The notes: generated by a model not told the origin, from the letters alone. Positions 6,767 through 15,195 are shown, counted from the stretch's first letter. The stretch: DNA of 49,424 nt from Deltaproteobacteria bacterium (GCA_016177705.1 JACOUT010000021.1:1-49424); one strand, 5' to 3'. Numbers and translations are program-made.

Positions 6767-8410
6767 ATGTTGACGACCCGGACGGCCTCGCTCGCAACCC
6801 TCCTCCTCGCCACCGGCTTCGGCGGCTGCATGTGCGAGGAGCCGCTGCAGGTGCTGGCGCCGAAGATCGAGATCGGCGATCCGTACGATCCGCTCTTCTC
6901 CGTGTGCGAGACCGACTTCGTCAAGGACTGCGCCTACGACTTCGGTGACGTCGACATCGGGCCGCCCAAGTTCTTCTCCTTCGTCATCAAGAACCCGTCG
7001 TCGGCCGACCTGCACATCTACGACCTCAGCTTCGCCGAGGGCAGCGCGCCTCAGTTCTCCTTCGAGGGCGAGCTGCCCGACGTCATCGAGAACGAGATCG
7101 GCGGCACCGGCAAGATCGTCACCGTCAAGTACGTCGCCGAGCTGGAGTCGTCGCAGCAGGCGCAGATCGTCATCGACAGCGACGCCAAGAACCTGCTCGA
7201 GGACGAGAAGGTCACCATCGACCTGTCGGCCACCGGCGTCGATCGCTGCAACCCGCAGGTGGTGGTAACGCCCGCCGAGTGCGACTTCGGCGCGGTCGGC
7301 ATCGGCTCCACCGCCTTCTGCGACATCTCGGTGACCAACGAGGGCGCCTGCGAGCTGCAGATCACCGGCGCGCGCTTCTCCGATGGCACGCCCACGCCCA
7401 CCGTGTTCGGCAACCAGAGCCCGCTCATCGTGCCCACCTTCATCCAGCAGGGCACGGGCACCAGCATCCGCCTGTACGCGCGGCCGCAGGCGACCAGCGT
7501 GGCGACGGGCGGCCTGATCCTCGACACCAACGACGCCGACAGCCCCTCGGTGCAGATCCCGCTCTCGGTGCAGGGCGCGCAGGCGCCGACGGCAATCGCG
7601 CGCGTCAAGAGCATCAACGGCACCGCCAACAGCTCGCCGTCGCCCGCCGTCGAGCCGCTCGACAACGTGGTCATCTCCGGCGACCAGAGCACCGCCGGCA
7701 ACGCCACCGCCACCGTCACCGGCTGGCAGTGGGAGATCGTCAGCCAGCCCGCCGAGTCGTCGGTGACGCTGACCGCGCCCTCCTCCGTCGACACCGGCTT
7801 CCGCTTCTCGTCGGCTGCCGGCATCGTGCAGGGCCTCGACGTCGCCGGCACCTTCGTGGTGCGCCTGACCGTCTCCGACTCGACCGGCGCCGTCTCCACC
7901 AACGACGCGCGCGTCACCTTGAACGCCGTGCCCACCGAGGGCCTGCACGTGCAGCTCTCCTGGAGCGCCTCGGTCGACGACATCGACCTGCACCTCGGCA
8001 AGGGCACCACGCCCGACTGGTGCTCCACCTCGGACTGCTACTACGGCAACTGCACCTACTCGCCGCCCAACTGGGACACCACCACCGGCTTCACCGACGG
8101 CGACCCCAAGCTCGATATCGACGATCTGAACGGCTACGGCCCCGAGAACATCAACATCGAGGCGCCGGTGGCCGGCACCTACGTCATCGGCGTGCACGCC
8201 TTCAGCGGCAACGGCACCAGCGGCGGCGGCTTCACGGCCACCGACGTCACCGTCAAGGTGTTCCTGGGCGGCGCGCTCGCCGATGAATACTACGGCCACC
8301 TCAACGCCGACGATGACTACTGGACGGTGGCGCGCGTCGACGTGGCGGCGAGCGGTGCTGCCACCGTCTCGGCCATCGACTCGATGCAGACGAGCTGGAC
8401 CTGCTACTGA
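6767..8410 (+). CDS. lipoprotein with ASH/HYDIN-like, PKD-like and YfaP-like domains
   Basis: A 547-residue exported protein. The ATG at 6767 has a GAGGTG Shine-Dalgarno about 8 nt upstream and starts a signal peptide ending at Cys21 (G-F-G-G-C), a probable lipidation site. Then two beta-rich repeats of the ASH/choice-of-anchor-D type (about 45-150 and 160-280; each has a D-F-G-x-V/D-x-I-G then a V-x-N-x-G/S motif), a PKD-like domain (about 285-395) and a C-terminal beta domain opening L-H-V-Q-L-S-W-x-x-S-V-D-D-I-D-L-H-L, typical of the YfaP/DUF2135 group, with paired cysteines near W-C-S-T-S-D-C-Y. Such proteins are common surface lipoproteins of Myxococcota; likely an adhesive or structural surface protein. 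No enzyme motif is seen. Confidence 0.8.
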   Translation: MLTTRTASLATLLLATGFGGCMCEEPLQVLAPKIEIGDPYDPLFSVCETDFVKDCAYDFGDVDIGPPKFFSFVIKNPSSADLHIYDLSFAEGSAPQFSFEGELPDVIENEIGGTGKIVTVKYVAELESSQQAQIVIDSDAKNLLEDEKVTIDLSATGVDRCNPQVVVTPAECDFGAVGIGSTAFCDISVTNEGACELQITGARFSDGTPTPTVFGNQSPLIVPTFIQQGTGTSIRLYARPQATSVATGGLILDTNDADSPSVQIPLSVQGAQAPTAIARVKSINGTANSSPSPAVEPLDNVVISGDQSTAGNATATVTGWQWEIVSQPAESSVTLTAPSSVDTGFRFSSAAGIVQGLDVAGTFVVRLTVSDSTGAVSTNDARVTLNAVPTEGLHVQLSWSASVDDIDLHLGKGTTPDWCSTSDCYYGNCTYSPPNWDTTTGFTDGDPKLDIDDLNGYGPENINIEAPVAGTYVIGVHAFSGNGTSGGGFTATDVTVKVFLGGALADEYYGHLNADDDYWTVARVDVAASGAATVSAIDSMQTSWTCY

Positions 8411-9171
8411 GCCCTCGGCTCGCGGTCACCACCTGCTATCACCCCGCGCCCGCTCACCTCGAGCGGGCGCGGCTCGTTTCGGGCCGCCTCGACGCGCCGC
8501 TCCTGCCGCGCGCCGCGTTCGCGCAGTTGTTCGTGTCGAGCGGCGCGAGCCACCTCTACGTCGCCGCGCGCGCGCACGACGAGGTGCGCACGGCCGAGGG
8601 CGGCGCCTGCTTCGTGCAGCCGTCGCTGCTCAAGATGAAGCTGCAAGACGCCGAGCGCCACCCGCTCATCCGCGCGCTGCTCGGCGATGACCGCCACGTC
8701 GAGCGCCTGTTCGACGGCACGCTCGGCCTGGCGGCCGACGCCATGCACGCGGCGAGCGTGCTCGGCTGCGAGGTGGTCGGCACCGAGGCGAGCCCCGTCT
8801 TGTTCTCGCTGCTCGAGGAGGGGCTCGCGCGCCTCGGGCGCGCAGAGCCGCTCATCGCGCGCGTTCGCCCACAGCTCGGTGAGGCGCAGGCGGCGCTGGC
8901 GGCGCTGCCCGACGGGTCCTTCGATGTCGTCATGCTCGACCCGATGATGTCACGCCCCAAGCGGAGCACGCCGTCGTTCGCGGTGCTGCGTGCCTTCGCC
9001 AAGGACGAGCGCGCCGACGCGAGCCTGTTGCACGAGGCGCTGCGCGTGGCCCGCCGGCGCGTGGTGCTCAAGCTCGGCAAGGGCGCGCCCTTGCCGCCGG
9101 ACGCGCCGTACGGCTTCCCGCGCGTCGAGCGCGGCAGCTCGGTGACGTACTGGGTGCACGACCGGGCGTGA
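8407..9171 (+). CDS. RsmJ-like class I SAM-dependent methyltransferase, non-canonical start likely
   Basis: The frame holds a SAM-methyltransferase of the RsmJ/UPF0341-like type: D-G-T-L-G-L-A-A-D-A (glycine-rich motif I), V-V-G-T-E-A-S-P-V-L (acidic end of strand 2) and V-V-M-L-D-P-M-M (the L-D-P-M motif). The first ATG/GTG/TTG is the TTG at 8527, but the same frame upstream reads V-T-T-C-Y-H-P-A-P-A-H-L-E-R-A-R, which closely matches the usual N-terminus of this family. No ATG, GTG or TTG precedes it. The CTG at 8407 overlaps the previous stop (CTGA), so I place the start there; the conservative alternative is 8527. Related enzymes methylate 16S rRNA or are uncharacterised. Confidence 0.7.
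   Translation: MSPRLAVTTCYHPAPAHLERARLVSGRLDAPLLPRAAFAQLFVSSGASHLYVAARAHDEVRTAEGGACFVQPSLLKMKLQDAERHPLIRALLGDDRHVERLFDGTLGLAADAMHAASVLGCEVVGTEASPVLFSLLEEGLARLGRAEPLIARVRPQLGEAQAALAALPDGSFDVVMLDPMMSRPKRSTPSFAVLRAFAKDERADASLLHEALRVARRRVVLKLGKGAPLPPDAPYGFPRVERGSSVTYWVHDRA
8444..8472 (+). terminator. 12-bp hairpin behind the lipoprotein gene, inside the methyltransferase frame
   Basis: A perfect 12-bp inverted repeat (8444-8455 with 8461-8472, loop ACCTC) starts 34 nt after the stop at 8410. It is followed by only a short T-run (GTTT). It could end or attenuate transcription of the upstream gene, yet it lies within what looks like the coding N-terminus of the methyltransferase. Confidence 0.4.
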
Positions 9172-9173
9172 GC

Positions 9174-9560
9174 TCAGCTCTGCACGAGCGTCATCAGGCC
9201 GCGCCCGCCGAAGAAGCCGAGCACGCCCATGAGCCCGCACACCACCACCGTCACCAGCGCGTAGAGGAGCGCTATCGGTACCCGCCCCTCCTCGACGAGC
9301 GCCAACACCTCGTGGTTGACGCTCGAATACGTGGTGAGCCCGCCGCAGAAGCCGACCGAGAGCGCGAGGCGCACGTCGGCGGACAGCGCCAGCCCCTTGA
9401 GCGTCAGGCCGGCGATCAGGCTCAAGACGAAGCAGCCGATCGCGTTGGCGAGCAGCGTGGGCATGGGAAACGGCCTCCCGGGGGCAGTGAGCCACACCGA
9501 GAAGCCGTAGCGAAGCAGGGTGCCGGCGGCGCCGCCGACGGCGATGAGCAAGACGCGCAT
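9174..9560 (-). CDS. crcB: CrcB/FluC fluoride channel
   Basis: A 128-residue, four-helix membrane protein with the FluC signatures: G-G-x-A-G-T-L-L-R-Y at 9-18, the L-L-A-N-A-I-G-C-F asparagine (Asn39) of helix 2, and G-F-C-G-G-L-T-T-Y-S-S at 70-80, the helix-break motif with the polar track. Members form dual-topology homodimers (or heterodimers of two genes) that export fluoride. Only one copy is present here, so it should act as a homodimer. It lies 24 nt after the stop of the vWA lipoprotein gene; GCTACCCT sits 8 nt before its ATG and could be its own -10 box. I looked for a fluoride riboswitch and the gap is too short to hold one. Confidence 0.92.
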   Translation of the reverse strand: MRVLLIAVGGAAGTLLRYGFSVWLTAPGRPFPMPTLLANAIGCFVLSLIAGLTLKGLALSADVRLALSVGFCGGLTTYSSVNHEVLALVEEGRVPIALLYALVTVVVCGLMGVLGFFGGRGLMTLVQS

Positions 9561-9584
9561 CGCCGTTGAGGGTAGCGCGAAGCC

Positions 9585-11480
9585 TCAGCGCCAGGCGACC
9601 GGCGCGCCCTCCACCAGCGGGGCGATCAGGCGCACCGCCTCGCGGCGCTCGGCGGCGTGCGGGCCGGCGGCGCCCGACTCCATCAGGCGCAGCGCGTCGC
9701 CGACGCTGAGGCCGAGGCGATCCATGTGCGGGCTGTGGCGCAGCGCCTCGGCGACCAGGCCGATGCCGGCGGCGAAGCGGCCGTCGGCGCTCAGCTCCTT
9801 GACGTCGTGTCGGAGCGCGCTCGCGGTGAACGCCGCCTCGGTCTCGGTGGCGCGCTCGCCCTTCGGCTGCTTGTAGCGCACGCGCACGGTGGCGATGTCG
9901 CCCTTGGGCTCGTCGTCGCGCAGCACCACCTCGTAGAGCGCGGTGACGGTGTGGCCGGCGCCGATCTCGCCCGCGTCGACCTTGTCGTTCCTGAAGTCGC
10001 GGTCGGCGACGTCACGGTTCTCATAGCCGATCAGGCGGTAGCTCTGGACCACGTCGGGGTTCATCGCCACCTGGATCTTGGTGTCCTTGGCGATCACTTG
10101 CAGCGTGCCGGTCATCTTGTCGACGAAGATCTTCTTCGCATCGTCGAGGCTGCCGACGTAGCTGTAGTTGCCGTTGCCGGCGTCGGCGAGCTGCTCCATC
10201 AGGTGCTCGCGGTAGTTGCCCACGCCGAAGCCCACCGTCGACATGGTCACGCCCTCGGAGACGTAGCCCTTGATCGACTTCAAGATCTCGGCGTGGCCGG
10301 TGCGGCCGATGTTGGCGTCGCCGTCGGAGAGCACGATGACGCGCGAGCTGCCCTTCTGCCCGAGCGCCTTGGTCGCCTCCTGATAGGCGAGCACCATGCC
10401 GTCGCCCATGGCGGTGCCGCCGCCGCTTTGCAGGCTGGCGATGGCGTCGAGGATGCGTCCCTTGCCGGCGCCGTCCGCGCGCGTCATCGGCAGCACCAGC
10501 CGCGAGCCGCCCGCGTAGGTCGCGATGGACACGCTGTCCTTGCCGTTCAGCTCACGAACCAACAGCTCGAGCGCCTGCTTGGCGAGCGGCAGCCGGTCGC
10601 TCGGGCGCATCGAGCCCGACACGTCGACCAGAAAGGTCAGGTGCGCCGGCTCGCGCTCGCGCTTCTCGATCTCCTTGCCCTGGATGCCGACGCGCAAGAC
10701 CATGCTCTGCTTGGCGAGCGGCGCGCCCTCGAGGTGGATGGTGAAGGGGTGCAGCGCGCCCTCCGCCGGGTACGAGTAGGAGAAGGCGTTGACCCACTCC
10801 TCCACACGCACCGCCTGCGGGTTCGGCAAGGCGCCGCCCTGCAGGAAGCGCTTGGCCAGCGTCCAGCTGCCCGTGTCGACGTCGATGGCGAAGGTCGAGA
10901 GCGCGTCGTCGCGCGCGTCGATCAGGTCGTTGATGCCGGCCGAGACCGCCTCCTTGACCTCGAAGGCCTGGCCGCCCACGCGAAGCTCGTCCTGCCCGCC
11001 GTAGAAGCCGTCGTCACTCTTGCCGCCGAGGCCGCCGCGGCCGAACGCCTCTGCTCCGCGGCTCGCCACCTTCTTGGCTTTGACGTCGGCGCGCAGCGGG
11101 CCGCGCGACACGGACTCGGGTGCCGCCATATCGAAGGCGAGGCCGGCGGCGGCGCCCTGGGCCATCGGCGTGCTGGTCGACGCGCTGGCCGGCGCGCTGG
11201 TCGGACGGGGCTCGGCCGGCGGCGGCGGCGCATCGGGCCGCGGATCCTTCGCTGGTGCCGAATCGGTCAGCCGGACTGTCTCGCCGGCAGGCTTCTCGTC
11301 TGCCTTGGTCGCGCTCGCCACCATGGGCTCGTTTTGGCGCGCCTTCTCGGTCGAAACGGTTGGCTCCACCGGGGAGCCGAGCGGCGCAGCGGCCCGCTCC
11401 GCCAGCATGCAGGCGTTGGTCAGGCCGGGCAGGGCGAGCGCGAGCAGGATGCGGGTGGCGTAGGTGGGTGTGCGACGCAT
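9585..11480 (-). CDS. YfbK-like von Willebrand factor A lipoprotein
   Basis: A 631-residue exported lipoprotein: signal peptide with Cys24 (L-T-N-A-C), then a long Ala/Pro/Ser/Thr-rich linker (about 30-150), an N-terminal domain (about 160-265, including F-A-I-D-V-D-T-G-S-W and V-R-V-E-E-W-V-N) that is typical of YfbK-type proteins, a vWA domain (about 280-460) with an intact MIDAS D-V-S-G-S-M (286-291) and the later V-L-S-D-G-D-A-N, and a C-terminal beta region (about 460-631, YfbK C-terminal domain). A GGAGG lies just upstream of the ATG, in a leader of about 45 nt behind a TAGACC box. The MIDAS implies metal-dependent binding of a partner protein; the ligand is unknown. Confidence 0.88.
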   Translation of the reverse strand: MRRTPTYATRILLALALPGLTNACMLAERAAAPLGSPVEPTVSTEKARQNEPMVASATKADEKPAGETVRLTDSAPAKDPRPDAPPPPAEPRPTSAPASASTSTPMAQGAAAGLAFDMAAPESVSRGPLRADVKAKKVASRGAEAFGRGGLGGKSDDGFYGGQDELRVGGQAFEVKEAVSAGINDLIDARDDALSTFAIDVDTGSWTLAKRFLQGGALPNPQAVRVEEWVNAFSYSYPAEGALHPFTIHLEGAPLAKQSMVLRVGIQGKEIEKREREPAHLTFLVDVSGSMRPSDRLPLAKQALELLVRELNGKDSVSIATYAGGSRLVLPMTRADGAGKGRILDAIASLQSGGGTAMGDGMVLAYQEATKALGQKGSSRVIVLSDGDANIGRTGHAEILKSIKGYVSEGVTMSTVGFGVGNYREHLMEQLADAGNGNYSYVGSLDDAKKIFVDKMTGTLQVIAKDTKIQVAMNPDVVQSYRLIGYENRDVADRDFRNDKVDAGEIGAGHTVTALYEVVLRDDEPKGDIATVRVRYKQPKGERATETEAAFTASALRHDVKELSADGRFAAGIGLVAEALRHSPHMDRLGLSVGDALRLMESGAAGPHAAERREAVRLIAPLVEGAPVAWR

Positions 11481-11599
11481 GGCGCCTCCGGGTGGTCCCC
11501 CGGCAAACGCACCAGGCGCCGCGGCGGTCTAAGAGCACCGATCAGGTTGGCGGACCGAGCCCGGCGCATCCTCGGCGAGGAGGGCAAGGAGCCCCGCAG

Positions 11600-11621
11600 C
11601 CGCGGGCCTGTAGGCCCGTGG
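11600..11621. terminator. stem-loop between two minus-strand genes
   Basis: A 9-bp stem (CCGCGGGCC with GGCCCGTGG, one G-T pair, loop TGTA) about 70 bp after the stop of the HAD-like gene. No T-run follows on either strand, so termination is only a possibility. The rest of 11481-11688 shows no gene. Confidence 0.35.
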
Positions 11622-11688
11622 CGAGGACGCGACGCCGCCATCGTCGACGAGGGGGCGCCTGGCGACGGGAGCCAACCTGTTCGGTGCT

Positions 11689-12567
11689 CTAGGACGCGTC
11701 GCGCAGCAGATCTGCCGGCACGCCCAGGCGGTCGCGCGCGTCGGCCAACAGCGGCGCCGTGTCGACGCCGGCGCGCACCACGTCGTCTCGGACGGCGCGC
11801 ACGTCGCTCCGCCGAATGCGCCCCATCATGCACAGCACCAGCGCGTGCTCGAGGAAGCTCGGCGCCTTGACCACGCGCAGGTCGCGGCTCATGGCGCTCG
11901 CCGAGCCGATGCCCGGGTGGCCGCGGATCTCGTGGATGAACACGCGCACCACCGGATCGGGGCCGATGGGAATGGCGTCCGCCAGCGTCACCACCTGCTC
12001 GATGTCAGGCCGCCAGGCGCCGAGCGCGCCCAGGCGCTCGGCCAGGGCCGGGCCACGCAGGCCGGCACAGATGGCCCCGAAGGTGAGGAAGGAGTCGAGG
12101 TCGCGCTCGGCGTCGTCGCCGAACAACAGCCAGCGCGCGCCCGCCGGCAGCTCCTTCCTGTAGAGCAACAGCGCCTTCAGCTTGTAGCCGACCTGCTCGA
12201 CGATGGCCTGCGGCGTGCGCGCGCGCACCAGCGCCCACTGGTCCTTGAAGGTGATGCCGTCGGGCTCGACGCCGTCGAGCACCATCTTCTTCTCGACCAC
12301 GCGCCGCAGCTGCGGCGGGCTGCCCGAGACGAAGTAGAGCGGCGTGATCGCGCTCACCTCGCCCGGGCCGTGGCGCAGCGCGCGTAACAGCGGCACCGTT
12401 CCCGGCAGCGCGCGCTTGTCGATGGCCCACTCGAAGGGGATCGCGAGCAGGCCGCGCAAGGACGAGAAGCGCGTGTCGAGGTAGGTCTTGTCGATGTCCC
12501 ACAAGAGCACGTCGCCCGTGTAGTCGGCCGGCAGCGTGCGATCGCTGGTGCGCTCGAGGAAGCTCAC
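11689..12567 (-). CDS. HAD-type phosphatase, App1/DUF2183-like
   Basis: A 292-residue protein with HAD-superfamily motifs: L-L-W-D-I-D-K-T-Y-L (Asp24 and Asp26, motif I), Y-F-V-S-G-S-P (motif II) and L-L-F-G-D-D-A-E-R-D (motif IV). The D-x-D-x-T plus S-G-S-P pattern fits the App1/DUF2183 phosphatase group, whose yeast founder App1 is a phosphatidate phosphatase. It starts with GTG 22 nt after the stop of the GpsA-like gene, itself overlapping the PlsB-type gene, so the three form an operon. A phosphatidate phosphatase role after acylation of glycerol-3-phosphate would fit the context but is inference; the substrate could equally be another phosphomonoester. Confidence 0.75.
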   Translation of the reverse strand: MSFLERTSDRTLPADYTGDVLLWDIDKTYLDTRFSSLRGLLAIPFEWAIDKRALPGTVPLLRALRHGPGEVSAITPLYFVSGSPPQLRRVVEKKMVLDGVEPDGITFKDQWALVRARTPQAIVEQVGYKLKALLLYRKELPAGARWLLFGDDAERDLDSFLTFGAICAGLRGPALAERLGALGAWRPDIEQVVTLADAIPIGPDPVVRVFIHEIRGHPGIGSASAMSRDLRVVKAPSFLEHALVLCMMGRIRRSDVRAVRDDVVRAGVDTAPLLADARDRLGVPADLLRDAS

Positions 12568-12589
12568 GCCGCGCCCTCCGATCGACAGG

Positions 12590-13558
12590 TCAAAACGACA
12601 ACGACAGGTCGAGCGTCAAGACGCGCTCGAGCGCTTCGGCGGGCGCGGCGCCGCGCCAGAGCACGTCGTCGACCGCCTGGATCAGCGGCAGCTTGAGGCC
12701 CATGCGGTCGCCGAGCGTGCGCGCCTCGCGCGCGGTCACCGGGCCCTCGAGCGCCGCGTGCGCGGCCATGGCGTGCGCGGCCGCCATGCCCTGGCCGATC
12801 TCGCGGCCGAGGTGGCGGTTTCGCCGCGTCGACGTCACTTGGCGCGGGATCAGATCGCCCACGCCTGCGATGCCGAGGAAGGTGGCCGCCTCGGCGCCAC
12901 GCGCGGCGCCGAGCTGCGCCGCCTCGGCGAGCCCGCGCACCAGCAGCGTGCCCTGGTCGGTCTCGCCGAGCCCGACGCCCTCGGCGAGGCCGGCCGCGAT
13001 CTGCGCGACGTTGGAGATGGCGCCGCACAGCTCGACGCCGATCAGGTCGTGCGTCGGGTGCGCGCGCACGCGCGTGTTGGCGGTGAGCACGCGCACCGCG
13101 CGAAAGACGTCGTCGAAGCGGGCGCCGACCGCGGCGACCAGCGGCCGGCCGTGCGCGGCGTCGTCGAGGTAGAGCGGGCCGCCGAGCGCGCCGAGCTTCT
13201 TTAAGCACGTCTCCGAGCGGATGATCTCGCTCGGCAACACGAAGCCGGTCTCGACGCCGCGGCAGGCGTGCAGCGCGATCTGATCGCCCGTGGTCACCTC
13301 GCCGGCCGCGCGCGCCACCTCGCGCAGCCCCTCCACCGGCACCGCGAAGCACAACAAGCGCGCGCCGCGACAGGCGTCGGCGACGCTGGCCGCGACCTCG
13401 ACGCCCTTGCCGGCCTCCTTGGCGACCTGCTTGGCAGCTTCGGGGCGGCGCGCCCACAAGGAGACGCGCGCGCCCGCGCGCGCCAAGAGCGCCGTGACGG
13501 CGCCGCCGAGCTTGCCGGCGCCGAGCACCGCGACCCTGGGGGGAGTGGTCGTCGTCAT
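12590..13558 (-). CDS. GpsA-like glycerol-3-phosphate dehydrogenase homologue without catalytic lysines
   Basis: A 322-residue protein clearly homologous to NAD(P)-dependent glycerol-3-phosphate dehydrogenase along its whole length: Rossmann motif V-L-G-A-G-K-L-G-G-A (11-20), V-E-L-C-G-A-I-S-N-V (175-184), T-L-L-V-R-G-L-A-E (204-212), G-I-A-G-V-G-D-L (229-236) and R-R-N-R-x-L-G (245-251). Yet the two lysines that define catalysis are changed: the K-G-x-E lysine is Arg100 and the G-A-x-K-N-V lysine is Ser182, and the substrate-binding N-A-R-T of known enzymes reads T-D-Q-G-T here. Asp235 is kept. It overlaps the PlsB-type gene (TGATG). It may be an inactive, regulatory or re-specialised paralogue; a canonical gpsA should exist elsewhere. 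Confidence 0.85.
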   Translation of the reverse strand: MTTTTPPRVAVLGAGKLGGAVTALLARAGARVSLWARRPEAAKQVAKEAGKGVEVAASVADACRGARLLCFAVPVEGLREVARAAGEVTTGDQIALHACRGVETGFVLPSEIIRSETCLKKLGALGGPLYLDDAAHGRPLVAAVGARFDDVFRAVRVLTANTRVRAHPTHDLIGVELCGAISNVAQIAAGLAEGVGLGETDQGTLLVRGLAEAAQLGAARGAEAATFLGIAGVGDLIPRQVTSTRRNRHLGREIGQGMAAAHAMAAHAALEGPVTAREARTLGDRMGLKLPLIQAVDDVLWRGAAPAEALERVLTLDLSLSF

Positions 13559-15195
13559 CAGGCCCCCTTGGCGAGCGCGCGGTGATCGGGTGTCAGCGGC
13601 GAGCGCAGCCCGCTGCCGCGCTCGAGCCGATAGCCCTCGAGCCGATTCGAGTAATAGAACAAGAGCGAGCGGTCGCCGCTCGAGACCCGGTCGCCCTTGC
13701 GCTGCACGGCCGGCTGCGCGTGATAGATGCTGAAGTGGCGCAGGCCGTCGGCCACCACGTCCTCGGCGTCACGGTCGAGCGCGATGGGGCCGAGCCGCAC
13801 GCCGTCGCGCTTGTTCAAGCCGCGCAGCTCGTCGAGCAGGCGGCGCACCTCGGCGTGCAGCTCGCGCAGCGGCACGTCGTCGGCGCGGCCGCCGCCGCGC
13901 AGCAGGCGCACGAAGTCCACACCGGCGTTGGCCTTGCGCAAGAGGTTGAGCGTGGCGTGCGCCGTCAGGTGCGTGCACTGGATGACCGTGTCGCGCGCGT
14001 AGGCCTCGGTCAGCCGCTCGCCCACCTCGCGCGTCAGCTCGGCGTCGCGCTGCTCGTCGACCGCTGGCTTGCCGTCGACCCACAGCTCGCGCGTGGCGTC
14101 GATGCGCCGGCCGCACGGGTCGAGGCTCTCGCCCTCGTCGTCGACCGCGTTGCCGCACGGATCGATGGGTCGGCCGATGGTGAAGAAGATCTTGGAGTCG
14201 AGCGAGAGCAGCTGCGTCAGAAAGTCGAAGACGCGCTTGGGCCGCGAGAACTCGTCGTCGGTGATGATGTAGCGCGCCTTGCCCTGCTCCTTGAGGAAGT
14301 CGTCGATCAGGGTCTCGGCTTCGAGCACGAGCTGGAACGAGAGCGTGGCCGGGATGATGTAGAAGCGCTCCTTGTCGCGCTTGCCCGCCTGCAGGTTGTG
14401 CGTGTAGGCGGGCAGGCCGCAGCCGAGCAGACCGAGCTTGAGCTTCTTCTCGACGGCGCCGGCGCGCGAGCGCGTGCCGCCCGGGAAGAAGATGTTGTCG
14501 TAGCCGTTCTCGAGCGTGAGCGTGCAGTATTCCTTGAGCACGCGCTTGTAGAGCGGGTCCTGCTTGCGCCGGTCGACGGTGTAGGCGCCCAGGTTCCTCA
14601 TGAAGAAGCCGAGCATCTGGTTCGAGAACAGGTTGAGGCCGGCGCCGTAGAGGAAGGGCGGCAGGCCGAGCTTCCACAACGCATAGCCGACCGCGATCGA
14701 GTCGAGGTTCGACACGTGCGTCGGCACCAGGATGAGCGTGCCGCGCTCGCGCAGCTTGTGGAGCAGCGGGATCTCGCCCTGCAGCACCACGCTGTCGTCG
14801 AAGCGCGGCAGGTGGCGCTCGTCGAACAGCTCGCTCATGATCCTCTTCGGGCTGACCGCGTTCAACAGCAGGCCGAGCATGGGCTCGCCCGCGCGCGTCA
14901 CCGAGTTGTAGACGCGCTCGTCGAACTGCCCGCAGATCTCGTTGCCGTAGCGGGCGACCACGCGCTTGAGCTGGTCGAGCAGCGCGCGCTCGCTCGCGCG
15001 CCGCATCTCGTCGCGCACGTCGCGCCAGAAGCCGAGCTCCTCGTCGCGCGTCTTCGAGCGGTCTTCCTTGAGGCGGCGTTGCTCGTGGTAGACGGCGTCG
15101 GCCAGCGCCTCCTCGACGCGGCCGGCCTTGGCGGTCTCCTCGACCACGCGACTCGTCAGCTCCGACAGCACCCGCTCACGATCTCTGGCGCGCAT
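13558..15195 (-). CDS. PlsB-family glycerol-3-phosphate acyltransferase
   Basis: A 545-residue protein with the PlsB/GPAT acyltransferase core: V-P-T-H-V-S-N-L-D-S (the H-x4-D motif, His160 and Asp165), G-A-G-L-N-L-F (184-190), I-F-F-P-G-G-T-R-S-R (235-244) and the late I-I-P-A-T-L-S-F. It catalyses acylation of sn-1 of glycerol-3-phosphate in the PlsB family. It is shorter than E. coli PlsB (about 800 residues), lacking part of the N-terminal region; the first 130 residues are helical and charged. A TACCGA box lies exactly 7 nt before the ATG and no Shine-Dalgarno is seen, so the mRNA is probably leaderless. It is the first gene of an operon with the GpsA-like and HAD-type genes. Confidence 0.88.
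   Translation of the reverse strand: MRARDRERVLSELTSRVVEETAKAGRVEEALADAVYHEQRRLKEDRSKTRDEELGFWRDVRDEMRRASERALLDQLKRVVARYGNEICGQFDERVYNSVTRAGEPMLGLLLNAVSPKRIMSELFDERHLPRFDDSVVLQGEIPLLHKLRERGTLILVPTHVSNLDSIAVGYALWKLGLPPFLYGAGLNLFSNQMLGFFMRNLGAYTVDRRKQDPLYKRVLKEYCTLTLENGYDNIFFPGGTRSRAGAVEKKLKLGLLGCGLPAYTHNLQAGKRDKERFYIIPATLSFQLVLEAETLIDDFLKEQGKARYIITDDEFSRPKRVFDFLTQLLSLDSKIFFTIGRPIDPCGNAVDDEGESLDPCGRRIDATRELWVDGKPAVDEQRDAELTREVGERLTEAYARDTVIQCTHLTAHATLNLLRKANAGVDFVRLLRGGGRADDVPLRELHAEVRRLLDELRGLNKRDGVRLGPIALDRDAEDVVADGLRHFSIYHAQPAVQRKGDRVSSGDRSLLFYYSNRLEGYRLERGSGLRSPLTPDHRALAKGA

Noticed and set aside
9561..9584. Fluoride riboswitch before crcB
   Set aside because: Only 24 nt separate crcB from the upstream stop; this is too short for the aptamer and no match to its consensus is seen.
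12590..13558. Calling the gene gpsA
   Set aside because: Both catalytic lysines are replaced, so the symbol would overstate the function.
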